Shown in pieces: positions 10,533 to 20,500 of a stretch of 64,000 nt of DNA. Location: positions 310,001 through 374,000 of the forward strand of contig NZ_FOBV01000002.1 in assembly GCF_900109935.1 (NCBI RefSeq), read 5' to 3'. Both the position numbers and the translations under genes were made by a program. Each line of letters opens with the position of its first letter. Position 1 is the stretch's first letter. The DNA is from Chryseobacterium taichungense (GTDB taxonomy: Bacteria; Bacteroidota; Bacteroidia; Flavobacteriales; Weeksellaceae). Below the pieces are notes generated by a model. The model was not told where the DNA came from. It made no database searches and saw only the letters and a list, made by a program, of their open reading frames with translations.

Positions 10533-12473
10533 ATGATTAAACTTTTTTTAAAACTATCACTCGCCTTTAGTATTCTCATTATGAATACTGTTTTTGCACA
10601 GGTTGCAGAAATCTCCAGTCCTGATGGAAAATTGAAACTGAATGTCTTTTCAGAGAATGGAAAAACGCTTTATAATGTTACTTTTCAGGGAAAAACAATG
10701 CTTGATAAATCTCCATTGGGCTTAGTCACCAATGAATCTGATTTCTCTAAAAATTTAAAATTCATTGACAGCAAAAAAGATAAGGTTTCCAAAAATTACA
10801 CCAACGAAAAAATCAAAAAATCACAAGTCAGTTATTCGGCTAATACTCTGACAGTCAATTTTACCAATGCAGATAACTTCAATATCGGAATTGAATTTCA
10901 GGTGAGTGATAATAATATAGCTTTTAGGTATGAGATTCAGTCGATGAAAGACCGTTTGAGCGCAATTGTACAATCGGAAATTACAGGTTACAGATTTCCG
11001 TCTCAAACTACAACTTTCCTTTCTCCGATGATGAAACCGATGACAGGTTTTGCAAGAACCGCTCCAAGCTACGAAAGCGGTTACAAAGCTGATGCAGAAT
11101 TAGGAAGAAAAGCCGATTATGGTTACGTTTTCCCTGGACTATTTCATATTGGAAACGACGGCTGGATTTTATTGTCTGAAACAGGAGTGAACAGTTTGTA
11201 CTGCGCTTCTCATTTGGATACGACTTCAGAAAAAAATCTTTATCAGGTTGCTTATCCGAATATGGCTGAAAACAATGGTTTCGGAAGTACCGGAGCTGCC
11301 ATTTCACTTCCGGGAAAAACACCTTGGAGAACCATCACCATTGGCGATTCTTTGAAACCGATTGTTGAAACGACGATTCCTTTTGATGTCGTAGAAGCGA
11401 TGTATGAACCTTCACAAAAATACACTTTCGGAAAATCTACCTGGAGCTGGATTCTCTGGCAGGACAACAGTATGAATTTTGAAGACCAGAGTCTCTTTAT
11501 CGATTTAGCATCAAAACTCGGTTATGAATACATTTTGATTGATGCGCTTTGGGATAAAAATATTGGAAAAGAGCAAATGAAAGACCTTATTCAGTATGCA
11601 AAATCCAAAAATGTCGGAATTCTGTTATGGTACAATTCCAACGGTGCTGCGAATGATGCACCGATGGGACCGAGAAATAAAATGAGCTCATCCATCGAAC
11701 GAAAAAAAGAAATGAAATGGCTGAAAGATATTGGTGTAAAAGGTCTGAAAGTCGACTTTTTCGGAGGCGACAAGCAGGAAACGATGCGTCTTTATGAAGA
11801 TATTCTTTCCGATGCTAATGATTTTGGATTAAAAATTATTTTCCACGGGGCAACTTTACCGAGAGGCTGGGAAGTAATGTACCCGAATTATGCAGGAAGC
11901 GAAGCGGTTTTAGCTTCGGAAATGCTTTATTTTTCAGAAGACGTCCGCAAACAGGAAGCTTTTTTCGCAACATTACATCCGTTCATCAGAAATACGGTCG
12001 GAAGTATGGAGTTTGGCGGAACTTTCCTCAACAAATATTTGACAAAATCCAACAAGGATAAAAATAAAAGATACACAACAGATGGTTTCCAGTTGGCAAC
12101 GGCCGTTTTATTTCAAAATCCGGTTCAGATGTTTGGTGTAATGCCGAATAACCTGAGCGACGCACCGAAATTCCAGCTCGATTTTATGAAAGAAGTTCCG
12201 ACGCTTTGGGACGAAACGGTGTTCATCGACGGATACCCCGGGAAATATTCCGTGATTGCCAGAAGACATCAGAATCAATGGTATGTTGCAGGTGTGAACG
12301 CTGAAAATGCTGTTCAGAAGCTTACTTTAAAACTTCCGATGCTTGCCGGAAAGTCGGTTAGGTTGATTAATGATGATTCAAAAGAGGTAACTTCTGAAAA
12401 AACAATTACTGTTGGCAAAAACGGAGAACTCAAAATAGAAATCCAATCCAAAGGCGGATTTGTAATTCATTAA
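10533..12473 (+). CDS. GH97 glycoside hydrolase, retaining type (second copy)
   Basis: 646 residues with a signal peptide (about 1-22, ending VFAQ). The N-terminal beta domain starts EISSPDGKLKLNVF. The barrel motif GLKVDFFGGDKQETM has Asp408 at the nucleophile position of retaining GH97 enzymes. FHGATLPRGWEVMYPN and the HPFIRNTVGSMEF segment match the family. It is clearly diverged from the GH97 at 2935, so it is not a recent duplication. Translational coupling with the upstream GH43 is likely given the 2-base gap. Probable activity is exo-acting alpha-galactosidase or related, in the periplasm or on the cell surface. Confidence 0.9.
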   Translation: MIKLFLKLSLAFSILIMNTVFAQVAEISSPDGKLKLNVFSENGKTLYNVTFQGKTMLDKSPLGLVTNESDFSKNLKFIDSKKDKVSKNYTNEKIKKSQVSYSANTLTVNFTNADNFNIGIEFQVSDNNIAFRYEIQSMKDRLSAIVQSEITGYRFPSQTTTFLSPMMKPMTGFARTAPSYESGYKADAELGRKADYGYVFPGLFHIGNDGWILLSETGVNSLYCASHLDTTSEKNLYQVAYPNMAENNGFGSTGAAISLPGKTPWRTITIGDSLKPIVETTIPFDVVEAMYEPSQKYTFGKSTWSWILWQDNSMNFEDQSLFIDLASKLGYEYILIDALWDKNIGKEQMKDLIQYAKSKNVGILLWYNSNGAANDAPMGPRNKMSSSIERKKEMKWLKDIGVKGLKVDFFGGDKQETMRLYEDILSDANDFGLKIIFHGATLPRGWEVMYPNYAGSEAVLASEMLYFSEDVRKQEAFFATLHPFIRNTVGSMEFGGTFLNKYLTKSNKDKNKRYTTDGFQLATAVLFQNPVQMFGVMPNNLSDAPKFQLDFMKEVPTLWDETVFIDGYPGKYSVIARRHQNQWYVAGVNAENAVQKLTLKLPMLAGKSVRLINDDSKEVTSEKTITVGKNGELKIEIQSKGGFVIH

Positions 12474-12506
12474 TATTTCATTTTAACCCGAAAAATAAAC
12501 CTCAAA

Positions 12507-14396
12507 ATGCAATCCAGAAATTTCAAATTCTCAACGGTTTTTAAAATTGTCTTTTTGATGATTGTTCTTAGCCATCAATTGTCTTTCGGGAAAATTAAAC
12601 TTCCCGATTTGGTAAGTGATAAGATGGTTTTGCAACGTGATGTCGGGCTTAAAATTTGGGGTTGGGCAGATGTTGGTGAAAATATTACCATCAAATTCCG
12701 AAATGAAACCTACAATACATCACCGGATAAAAACGGAAAATGGTCTGTCCAATTGAAACCACAGAAAGCAGGAGGACCGTTTGTGATGGAAATTAACGAA
12801 ATTACGATTCGCGATATTTTGGTGGGAGATGTCTGGCTAGCTTCCGGGCAGTCCAATATGGAAACGCCTATTGCACGGTTAACAGACCGTTTTCCGGAGA
12901 TTAATGTTTCTGATTTTAATAAAATCCGCTACTTCAAAGTTCCTACACAGAACACTGTTGAATCTGTCCGGGAAAATATAGCATCCGGCGGAAAATGGTT
13001 CACAGGGACGGCTTCTGAAGTGATGAATTGGACGGCCTTTGCGTATTTCTATGCGGTGGAAGCGTATGAACACACCAAAATTCCGCAGGGAATGCTGGTT
13101 TCCAGTTTGGGTGGTTCGGCAATTCAGAGTTGGGTCAGTCAGGAGCATCTCAAGAATTTTCCTGATGATATTATTGATAAACAGGCATTGTCAGCGCTCA
13201 ATTCTTCAAAACTGGACCAGGGAAGAAATCTTTGGAATCAAAAGGATTTTAATGACGGGAATTGGGGAAAGGCAAAAGTTCCCGGCAAATGGAAAGATAA
13301 TGGAATCCGCGCAAAAGGAACGGTCTGGTTTCGAAAAAACTTTGAACTTCCAGCCTCAATGGATGGAAAATTTGCCCGTCTGTATCTGGGAGTAATGGTG
13401 GACAGCGATTCTGTTTTTGTAAATGGAAAATTCGTAGGTTCTACTTCATACACGTATCCACCAAGGAAATATGATATTCCAGGCGGAATTTTAAAACAGG
13501 GAAAAAATACAATTGCCATCCAACTGACTTCCAATTTCGGAAACGGAGAATTTGTAGCCGATAAACCGTATAAAATTGTTGGAGATGGCGTTACCGTTGA
13601 TTTAACGGGCGAATGGAAATATAACATCGGTAGAGATACGAGCAAAGATGAAGAATATAAATCAAAACTGAAAAACCTGAGAAGCACGCCTTCCGGATTG
13701 TACAACGGAATGATTTATCCGATTCGGGATTACAAAGTTCGTGGTGCTATTTGGTATCAGGGCGAAAACAATGCCGGTCAATCAGAAGATTATGCCGGTT
13801 TGCTGAAAAATCTTATCGAAAATTGGCGGGACGTATTTCAATGGAGTCAGATGCCGTTTTTATTGGTTCAGCTTCCGAATTTTATGGAAAAAACAAACGA
13901 CCCGAATGCACCAAGCGGATGGGCAGGAATTCGTGAGGCTCAGTTTAAAACGTCACAGACGGTTCCGTACACGGCAATGAGTGTCAATTATGATATTGGA
14001 GAATGGAATGACATTCACCCTCTCAATAAAAAAGATATGGCAAAACGTCTATTTCTGGCTGCCCGAAAATTGGTGTATGGTGAAAAATTGGTAAGCAGCG
14101 GACCTGTTTTCAATTCGATGAAAGTTGAAAATTCAAATATCATCCTTTCGTTTGACAATGTTGGAAGCGGTTTGCAAAGTAAAAACGGAAACCTGAAACA
14201 TTTTGCAATTGCCGGAAGCGACAAGAAATTTGTCTGGGCTGAAGCAAGAATTAAAGGAAACACAGTCATTGTGACCAGCAAGGAAATCAAAAATCCTGTT
14301 GCAGTGCGATATGCGTGGAGCAATAATCCCGAAGATGCCAACCTACAAAATAAAGAAGGTTTGCTGGCGTCGCCATTCAGAACGGATGATTGGTAG
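12507..14396 (+). CDS. SGNH/SASA-type carbohydrate acetylesterase with inserted jelly-roll (CE20-like)
   Basis: 629 residues with an N-terminal hydrophobic signal (about 1-28). An Ig-like lead domain (LPDLVSDKMVLQRD) precedes an SGNH hydrolase with the nucleophile Ser in VWLASGQSNME, block RGAIWYQGENN and the Asp/His pair in EWNDIHPLNKKD. The hydrolase domain is split: a beta-galactosidase-like jelly-roll (about 240-375, GTVWFRKNFELP to FVADKPYKIVG) sits between the Ser block and the rest. This layout matches sialate-O-acetylesterase-type proteins and the CE20 enzymes described for xyloglucan. Here it probably removes acetyl groups from xylan or xyloglucan. A paralog lies at 37549. Confidence 0.88.
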   Translation: MQSRNFKFSTVFKIVFLMIVLSHQLSFGKIKLPDLVSDKMVLQRDVGLKIWGWADVGENITIKFRNETYNTSPDKNGKWSVQLKPQKAGGPFVMEINEITIRDILVGDVWLASGQSNMETPIARLTDRFPEINVSDFNKIRYFKVPTQNTVESVRENIASGGKWFTGTASEVMNWTAFAYFYAVEAYEHTKIPQGMLVSSLGGSAIQSWVSQEHLKNFPDDIIDKQALSALNSSKLDQGRNLWNQKDFNDGNWGKAKVPGKWKDNGIRAKGTVWFRKNFELPASMDGKFARLYLGVMVDSDSVFVNGKFVGSTSYTYPPRKYDIPGGILKQGKNTIAIQLTSNFGNGEFVADKPYKIVGDGVTVDLTGEWKYNIGRDTSKDEEYKSKLKNLRSTPSGLYNGMIYPIRDYKVRGAIWYQGENNAGQSEDYAGLLKNLIENWRDVFQWSQMPFLLVQLPNFMEKTNDPNAPSGWAGIREAQFKTSQTVPYTAMSVNYDIGEWNDIHPLNKKDMAKRLFLAARKLVYGEKLVSSGPVFNSMKVENSNIILSFDNVGSGLQSKNGNLKHFAIAGSDKKFVWAEARIKGNTVIVTSKEIKNPVAVRYAWSNNPEDANLQNKEGLLASPFRTDDW

Positions 14397-14421
14397 TTTT
14401 TATAATTAAAATGATAGTGGA

Positions 14422-14502
14422 CTTTTATAAGCGATAGCGGCTTTGTGAGTCTCAAAACAATTCTTTTTAAAATAAAAACTTTGTGAACTTAGTGTTCAAA
14501 AT
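14422..14502. repeat. Intergenic element shared with 9064-9140, copy 2
   Basis: Same conserved ends as copy 1 (AGCGGCTTTGTGA and ACTTAGTGTTCAAAAT). It sits 58 bases upstream of the GH115 start. The middle part differs in sequence and length by a few bases. Confidence 0.6.
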
Positions 14503-14560
14503 TTCAAAGTCTGACTAAAAATCAGTAAATATTAAAATAAATACTCATAAAATATTGATT

Positions 14561-17086
14561 ATGAAGACGATTTTTAACTTTTTTTCTCTTTTGATAACAT
14601 TGGTTTTTACAACGATTGTAAAGGCTGCCGACCCTTTTATTTCTTTTACTAAAACGGAAAATTCGGTTGTGTTAAAAGAGCACAATTCAGGTTTGATGCT
14701 GTTTTCGGATAACGATTCGGACAAAGGAATTCTTCGTGCAGTTGCAAATCTTCAATCTGATTTTCAAAAAATAACAGGCATTCAGCCGAATCTTATTTCC
14801 CAAAGTTCCGGAGCGAGCGGAATGCTCATCATTATTGGTGAAGCCGGGAAAAGCAAGACCATTGATGCGTTGATTAAAGCTAAAAAAATTGACGGAAATT
14901 CAATCAAAGGAAAGAATGAAAAATTTATCATTCAGAACGTCAGCAATCCATTTCCCGGCGTTTCCGAAGCAATTGTGATTGCCGGAAGCGACAAACGCGG
15001 AACAATTTACGGAATTTACGAAATGTCCCAGCAAATCGGGGTTTCACCTTGGTATTATTGGGCGGATGTTCCGGTTGAGAAAAAAGAAAATCTATACTTT
15101 AAAAAAGGAATTTATACCGACGGAGAACCTGCAGTAGAATATCGCGGAATTTTCCTGAATGATGAAGAACCTTCGCTCGGAGGATGGGCGAGAGCTACTT
15201 TTGGAGGAATCAATTCTAAATTTTACGAAAAAGTTTTTGAACTGATTTTACGAATGAAGGGTAATTACATCTGGCCAGCCATGTGGGGAAAAGCGTTTTA
15301 TGATGATGACGTTTTGAACGGACCTTTAGCCAACGAAATGGGAATCATTATGGGAACTTCGCACCACGAACCGATGGCTCAGGCTCAAACCGATTGGCAT
15401 CGATACATCAAAAAAAATAATTTGCCGAACGTCTGGGATTATTCGAAAAATGAGAAAGTTTTGCAGGAATTCTGGAAATTGGGGCTGGAAAGAAGTAAAA
15501 ACTGGGAAAAATTAGTTACAGTAGGAATGCGTGGCGACGGCGATGAAGCGATGGGAGAGGGAACCAATATTTCCTTACTTGAAAAAATTGTGAAAGACCA
15601 GCGAAAAATTATTGCTGACGTAACAGGAAAAAAAGCGGAGAAAACACCGCAGGTCTGGGCTTTGTACAAAGAAGTTCAGGATTATTATGACAAAGGAATG
15701 CGAGTTCCGGACGATGTTATTCTGTTGTTCTGTGATGACAACTGGGGCAATGTGAGAAAACTTCCGGACCTTTCAAAACCTTTACACAAAGGCGGTTACG
15801 GGATGTATTACCACTTCGATTATGTTGGTGGACCGAGAAATTCAAAATGGATTAATATCAGTCCGATTCAGAGAGTTTGGGAACAGATGAATCTTTCTTA
15901 CGAACATAATGTGGATAAGGTTTGGGTCGTCAATGTCGGGGATTTGAAGCCGATGGAATTCCCAATCAGCTTTTTCCTGGAAATGGCCTGGAATCCGAAA
16001 CAATTCAATTCAAAAAATCTTTTGGAATATACCGAAAAATGGGCAGCACAGCAATTTGGAGAAAAGTACGCCAAAGAAATTGCGGCAATGATTAATCTTT
16101 ATTCAAAATATAACCGCCGTGTAACGCCAGAAACATTAGACTGGAAAACTTACAGCCTTCAAAATTATAATGAATTTGAAACGGTTCTAAATGATTACAA
16201 GTCTTTGGCATTAGAAGCTTTACGTTTGAAAGAGAAGATTCCTGCAGAATATCAGGATGCCTATTTTCAGCTGGTTTTATATCCGATTGACGCGTGCAGC
16301 AATTTGTATGAAATGTACTACGCAGTGGCAAAAAACAAAGAATTGGCAGCTAAAAAAGATGTTAAAGCTAATGTCTATGCCGATAAAGTCAAAGAATGTT
16401 TTGATAGAAACGCTTATCTCGACAATCAGTACAACAACGTCATTGCCGGTGGAAAATGGCAGCATATGATGGACCAGATGAAGATAGGTTACAAAGCCTG
16501 GTTTGACGGAAAAGAAAATATAATGCCTGAAGTTACCCGTGTTTCCGAGTCTGAAGTTCCGAAAGAAAAAGTATTTCAGGAGAAAAACGGTTATGTTTCT
16601 ATTGAAGCTGAAAATTTTGCAAGAATGAATAATTCAGACCGAATCCATTGGGAAGTGATTCCTTATTTCGGAAAAACTAAATCCGGTGTAACAACCTTTC
16701 CTCAAAATGCTTATCCAAAAGCTGATGAAAATATTTATCTGGAGTACGATGTAAATTTTGAATCCAAAGGCGAATTTGAAGTTCAGTTGTTATTAGCTCC
16801 GACTTTGAATTTCAATCATAATAAAGGATTGCGTTATGAGATTTCATTTGATGGCGGAACTCCGCAAGTTGTCAATTTCAATGGTCATTACAAAGGGGAA
16901 TTGGGAAGATGGCAATCCGAACATATCATTAAGTCTACAACGAAACACCAGATTTCTCAACCCGGAAAACATACGTTACGATTCAAAGTACTTGAGCCGG
17001 GAATCGTGATGGAAAAAATATTGATCAATACGGGAGGTTTACAGCCTTCTTATCTGGGTGCACCCGAAAGTGAAATTCTTCACTAA
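14561..17086 (+). CDS. GH115 xylan alpha-1,2-glucuronidase
   Basis: 841 residues from the ATG at 14561; an in-frame TTG two codons earlier is less likely because the signal peptide MKTIFNFFSLLITLVF begins at this ATG. An N-terminal domain (to about 165) is followed by the GH115 core with VSPWYYWADVPV, YRGIFLNDEEPSLGGWA and the GNYIWPAMWGKAFYDDD block. A central helical region and a C-terminal beta domain (about 680-841, YVSIEAENFARMN) complete the usual GH115 architecture. It removes (4-O-methyl)glucuronic acid from internal xylose units of polymeric xylan, complementing GH67 at 43302, which acts on chain ends. Confidence 0.95.
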   Translation: MKTIFNFFSLLITLVFTTIVKAADPFISFTKTENSVVLKEHNSGLMLFSDNDSDKGILRAVANLQSDFQKITGIQPNLISQSSGASGMLIIIGEAGKSKTIDALIKAKKIDGNSIKGKNEKFIIQNVSNPFPGVSEAIVIAGSDKRGTIYGIYEMSQQIGVSPWYYWADVPVEKKENLYFKKGIYTDGEPAVEYRGIFLNDEEPSLGGWARATFGGINSKFYEKVFELILRMKGNYIWPAMWGKAFYDDDVLNGPLANEMGIIMGTSHHEPMAQAQTDWHRYIKKNNLPNVWDYSKNEKVLQEFWKLGLERSKNWEKLVTVGMRGDGDEAMGEGTNISLLEKIVKDQRKIIADVTGKKAEKTPQVWALYKEVQDYYDKGMRVPDDVILLFCDDNWGNVRKLPDLSKPLHKGGYGMYYHFDYVGGPRNSKWINISPIQRVWEQMNLSYEHNVDKVWVVNVGDLKPMEFPISFFLEMAWNPKQFNSKNLLEYTEKWAAQQFGEKYAKEIAAMINLYSKYNRRVTPETLDWKTYSLQNYNEFETVLNDYKSLALEALRLKEKIPAEYQDAYFQLVLYPIDACSNLYEMYYAVAKNKELAAKKDVKANVYADKVKECFDRNAYLDNQYNNVIAGGKWQHMMDQMKIGYKAWFDGKENIMPEVTRVSESEVPKEKVFQEKNGYVSIEAENFARMNNSDRIHWEVIPYFGKTKSGVTTFPQNAYPKADENIYLEYDVNFESKGEFEVQLLLAPTLNFNHNKGLRYEISFDGGTPQVVNFNGHYKGELGRWQSEHIIKSTTKHQISQPGKHTLRFKVLEPGIVMEKILINTGGLQPSYLGAPESEILH

Positions 17087-17343
17087 AAATCAGCAGAATA
17101 TTAATAATAATCTACGTTTTGCCTATGAAGCATTAATCTATTTCACATCTGAATTCTAAGTATCGTTTTTCAACAAAATAATGTACAGGAAGAGCTAAGG
17201 ATCTTGTAGTATAACTTTATTTACGATAGCTGCCTGAAACTTTTCAGGGTATTTTCTTGATGGTTTTTAATCATAAACTGTCTTGAAGAGGATTGTATTA
17301 TCCAAACTTTACTGAAAATTATCAAAATTAAAACTAGAACATT

Positions 17344-20085
17344 ATGAGAAAAATTTTAAACCTGATGCTTGCTCTGGCGGTAGGCATCACCTGTAATCAA
17401 TTTGCAGATGCACAGACAGCGTTGCCTGCAAAAGTAACAATCGACAAAAATATTGTGTATCAAAAGGTGACTGGCTATGGTGGTTTCGTATGCAGCCCGC
17501 AGTTTGCATACAATCACATGACTCCGGCGGAGATTCAGAAACTTTGGGGAACCGGCACAACCGACGCAGGATACAATATTTTGAGGCTATATATTCCTGA
17601 AAATCAAGCGGACTGGCCGCAGGTTTTGGCAACTGCTCAACAGGCAAAAGCAATGGGACTGATCGTTTTCGCAAGTCCATGGACAATGCCCGCGGCATGG
17701 AAAACCAACAACAATTCGAATGCAGTTTTTACGGATACCAATGGTGTGCAGCAGATCGGCTATCTGAAGCCGGAACATTATCAGGATTACGCTTTGCATT
17801 TGAACAGTTTCGTAACCTATCTGGCAAATAATGGTGTGGCGCTGGATTACATTTCAATTCAAAACGAGCCGGATGAAATGGCGCAATATGCTGGTTGTAT
17901 ATGGACGCCGACACAGATCGCAAATTTTGTAAGGGATTACGGCCAGCTCATCAACTGCAACGTCATTGCTCCCGAAAGCGTTGGTTTTACAGATAATTTT
18001 GCCAATGCCTTTTTAAATACGGCAACGATGGCCAATTTTGAAGTCTATGGCGGACACCAATATGGAAGTATGCAGTCCGTTTACAAGCAGTTTCAGGCGA
18101 ATAATAAACAGATCTGGCAGACAGAATATCTGATCAATTGGAACTCTAATGCAAGTGTTCCTGCACGTGATTTCAGCTGGTCGATTGATGGTTTTTCTTT
18201 TGCGAGAGCGGTCAACAATGCGATGCTCGGAAATGTGAACGCATGGGTACATTATGCATCCAAAAGATATTATGGAATGATGGGGGACGGTACAAACGGA
18301 ACCGTTGCAGGTGAAATGACCAAACGCGGTTACATTTTATCTCAATATGCTAAAACCACCACCAACAAAAACAGAATTGATACCAAATGGGAGGTTACGA
18401 CAGGCAGTCTGGAAGGTTCTTCCTATATTTCTCTGGATGGAAATCAGGTGACGTTAATGGTTATAAATTCTTCCTCAAACACTTATAATCTTAAGGTTGA
18501 TCTTCCTTTTTATACCAATTCTGCGAACAGCATTACTACTTCCCAAACGCAGAATATGACCTCGGCACCGCTAACCTTTACTACAGATACGTTCAGACCG
18601 CAGGTGTCTGTGGCGCCGTCTAGTGTAATGACTTTTGTGTTTACAAAAAGTGGCGACCGACCCGTTTCTAACATGACCGGAACTGAAATTCATTACAACA
18701 AAATTGAAACTTTAGCGACGACAAATCCGGCCTTTGGTACAGCATACCAGATTTCGGGGCAGACTGTGACGTTTTATAATTCAACACCGCTTTTCAGCCA
18801 GAATATGACGGCAGCAAACGGATATATTGCTTTGAATGACCGTTATAATAAATTGGTTTTAAATGTTCTAAGTTATACGACAACGCTTGGTCAGTCATCA
18901 TCAAATACGACATTGTACTATGTTGATAATGATAATGTGGTAAGAAATTACAATTATGGAAGTGTGAGTTTGCCAGCACCCGGATCCGGAAGCTTTAATC
19001 TGGTCTTTGATCTTTCGAGGGCGACGCTTCCGTTCGGATGCAAAGGGATTTTGGGTTTAAGAAGCGGAAATTACAGTTCGATCTTAACCTTAAACCTGGG
19101 TGATGTTTATTTTAATGTCGGAAACGAAAGAGCGGCAAAGTTTACCGGAGCATATACCGAGACAGACAGCAGTCTTTTAGATGCGATGGAAAACAATCAG
19201 TATACTTCACTCGATTTCCGTACGGCAACCGGCATCACGCCAACTTCAAGCTGGATCGCTGGTTCTGAGAACAAGAACAGTATTTTTTATGTTAACAGCA
19301 GTGTGGCAAATACCAATACCAATGTCATTTCAGGAACAAATTGCACCACACTGACACTTTCAGATCAGGGTAAAGATTTCCAGGTTCCGTTTAATTTTAC
19401 CGCCGCGGTAGCTTCTTACAGCAGGATTTTTAATGGATACGATGTGTTGTTATTACCTTTCGAAGCGAATATTCCTTCAGGAGTAAATGCATATCTCATG
19501 ACACCAGGTTCAGCGGCAGTTTCTTGTACCCCGCTTTCCAATACAGTTCCTGCGAACACCCCGGTTCTCGTAAATGCAACAGGAAGCTTTACTTTTACCG
19601 GTACAGGAAATGTTTCTACACCGAAGGCCATTACCGTAAATCAGATGAACGGAGTTTATCAGGCTATTAAAGTTCCTGCCAATGCCTATGTTTTAAAAAC
19701 AGAAAATGGAGTGACAGGGTTTTACAAAGTAACAGTAGGAAGCGAGCCATTGATTAATCCTTTCAGAGCTTATCTGAGCGAAGAAAATGCATATTCGGCA
19801 AGTGTTCTTCCTTTAAATTTCTCAGTTCTTTCTACAAAAGAAGAAATGACAAATAATGAATCTAAAATATATCCTAATCCTGCCAAAACAGAGATCTTTA
19901 TTGAAATAAAGAACGATGCTAAAGCTTCAGTTTTTGATTCCAAAGGAAGTCTGATCATCTCAGATTTAAAAATGAAATCAGGAAAAAACAGGATCGATAT
20001 TTCAACATTAACTTCAGGGATTTATTTCATTGAAATAGCTGATGGAAAAAATAAAATTTTAAACAGCAAATTTATTAAGCAGTAA
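17344..20085 (+). CDS. GH30 endo-xylanase-type enzyme with T9SS type A sorting domain
   Basis: 913 residues. A signal peptide (1-24, ending ADAQ) precedes a GH30 barrel with the family beta side domain (about 28-435). The acid/base is Glu175 in ISIQNEPDE and the nucleophile Glu261 in QTEYLINW. The barrel-end stretch HYASKRYYGMMG resembles the glucuronoxylan-specific GH30_8 group, but I cannot fix the subfamily by eye. About 440-830 are further beta domains of unknown role. The last ~75 residues (KIYPNPAKTEIFIEI to GIYFIEIADGKNKIL) are a T9SS type A domain, so this protein is exported to the cell surface or medium. It is the only protein here with a clear sorting domain on a catalytic unit. 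A terminator follows. Confidence 0.92.
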   Translation: MRKILNLMLALAVGITCNQFADAQTALPAKVTIDKNIVYQKVTGYGGFVCSPQFAYNHMTPAEIQKLWGTGTTDAGYNILRLYIPENQADWPQVLATAQQAKAMGLIVFASPWTMPAAWKTNNNSNAVFTDTNGVQQIGYLKPEHYQDYALHLNSFVTYLANNGVALDYISIQNEPDEMAQYAGCIWTPTQIANFVRDYGQLINCNVIAPESVGFTDNFANAFLNTATMANFEVYGGHQYGSMQSVYKQFQANNKQIWQTEYLINWNSNASVPARDFSWSIDGFSFARAVNNAMLGNVNAWVHYASKRYYGMMGDGTNGTVAGEMTKRGYILSQYAKTTTNKNRIDTKWEVTTGSLEGSSYISLDGNQVTLMVINSSSNTYNLKVDLPFYTNSANSITTSQTQNMTSAPLTFTTDTFRPQVSVAPSSVMTFVFTKSGDRPVSNMTGTEIHYNKIETLATTNPAFGTAYQISGQTVTFYNSTPLFSQNMTAANGYIALNDRYNKLVLNVLSYTTTLGQSSSNTTLYYVDNDNVVRNYNYGSVSLPAPGSGSFNLVFDLSRATLPFGCKGILGLRSGNYSSILTLNLGDVYFNVGNERAAKFTGAYTETDSSLLDAMENNQYTSLDFRTATGITPTSSWIAGSENKNSIFYVNSSVANTNTNVISGTNCTTLTLSDQGKDFQVPFNFTAAVASYSRIFNGYDVLLLPFEANIPSGVNAYLMTPGSAAVSCTPLSNTVPANTPVLVNATGSFTFTGTGNVSTPKAITVNQMNGVYQAIKVPANAYVLKTENGVTGFYKVTVGSEPLINPFRAYLSEENAYSASVLPLNFSVLSTKEEMTNNESKIYPNPAKTEIFIEIKNDAKASVFDSKGSLIISDLKMKSGKNRIDISTLTSGIYFIEIADGKNKILNSKFIKQ

Positions 20086-20118
20086 GTTATTTCAGATCAC
20101 CAGTGAAGAATTTTATTT

Positions 20119-20156
20119 GAGGCTGTCCTAAAAGTTGGACAGTCTCTTTTTTTTTT
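20119..20156 (+). terminator. Rho-independent terminator after GH30
   Basis: Stem GAGGCTGTCC / GGACAGTCTC with one mismatch and a short loop, followed directly by ten T. It sits 33 bases after the GH30 stop and separates it from the arabinose genes. Confidence 0.9.
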
Positions 20157-20174
20157 AATACCATAATGAACAGC

Positions 20175-20363
20175 CCAATCATTTAATTTAAGTCTCATTC
20201 TGAAAAGTTTAGGTCTTTTAATGATACGTTTAGGTCTTATCATTAAAAGTTTAGATCTTAAAGTTAAATTTTTAAGCATTAAACGTAAATTTTTAAACAT
20301 TAAACTTAAAATTTTAAGTCTTAGACCTAAAAATTTAAGTATCAAATATATTTTTTTAAAACT
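20175..20363. repeat. Degenerate tandem array, nine units of 21 nt
   Basis: Read from 20175 in steps of 21, each unit keeps a TTTAA or TTTAG near its middle and often ends AGTCT or GGTCT. Units 1-3 (20196-20258) and units 4-7 (20259-20342) form two sub-groups. A perfect 12-base inverted repeat (CTTTTAATGATA ... TATCATTAAAAG) spans units 2-3. It lies in the 534-base gap 20086-20619, which otherwise holds only the GH30 terminator and the GH3 promoter/operator. The minus strand is open across it and reads as a 7-residue repeat, a consequence of the 21-nt period rather than evidence of a gene. Confidence 0.85.
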
Positions 20364-20500
20364 TTAAAGCGATATTTTCAGTCTTATGGAAATAATTATC
20401 TGTTTCAAACATAAAAACATCATTCCGTTACATTTTAAACTCATTAGCGTGCTGCAATAAGAATAAACTTCTTTTTTGAAAAGAATCAATCTGAAAAATT

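Noticed and set aside
17233-17248. CCTGAAA-CT-TTTCAGG hairpin as a terminator between GH115 and GH30
   Set aside because: The loop is too tight and the following bases (GTATTTTCTT) do not form a solid T-run.
20097-20345. Minus-strand open frame of 82 codons over the 21-nt array
   Set aside because: A 7-residue repeat follows automatically from a 21-nt period; it includes the GH30 terminator side, and there is no promoter or family match.
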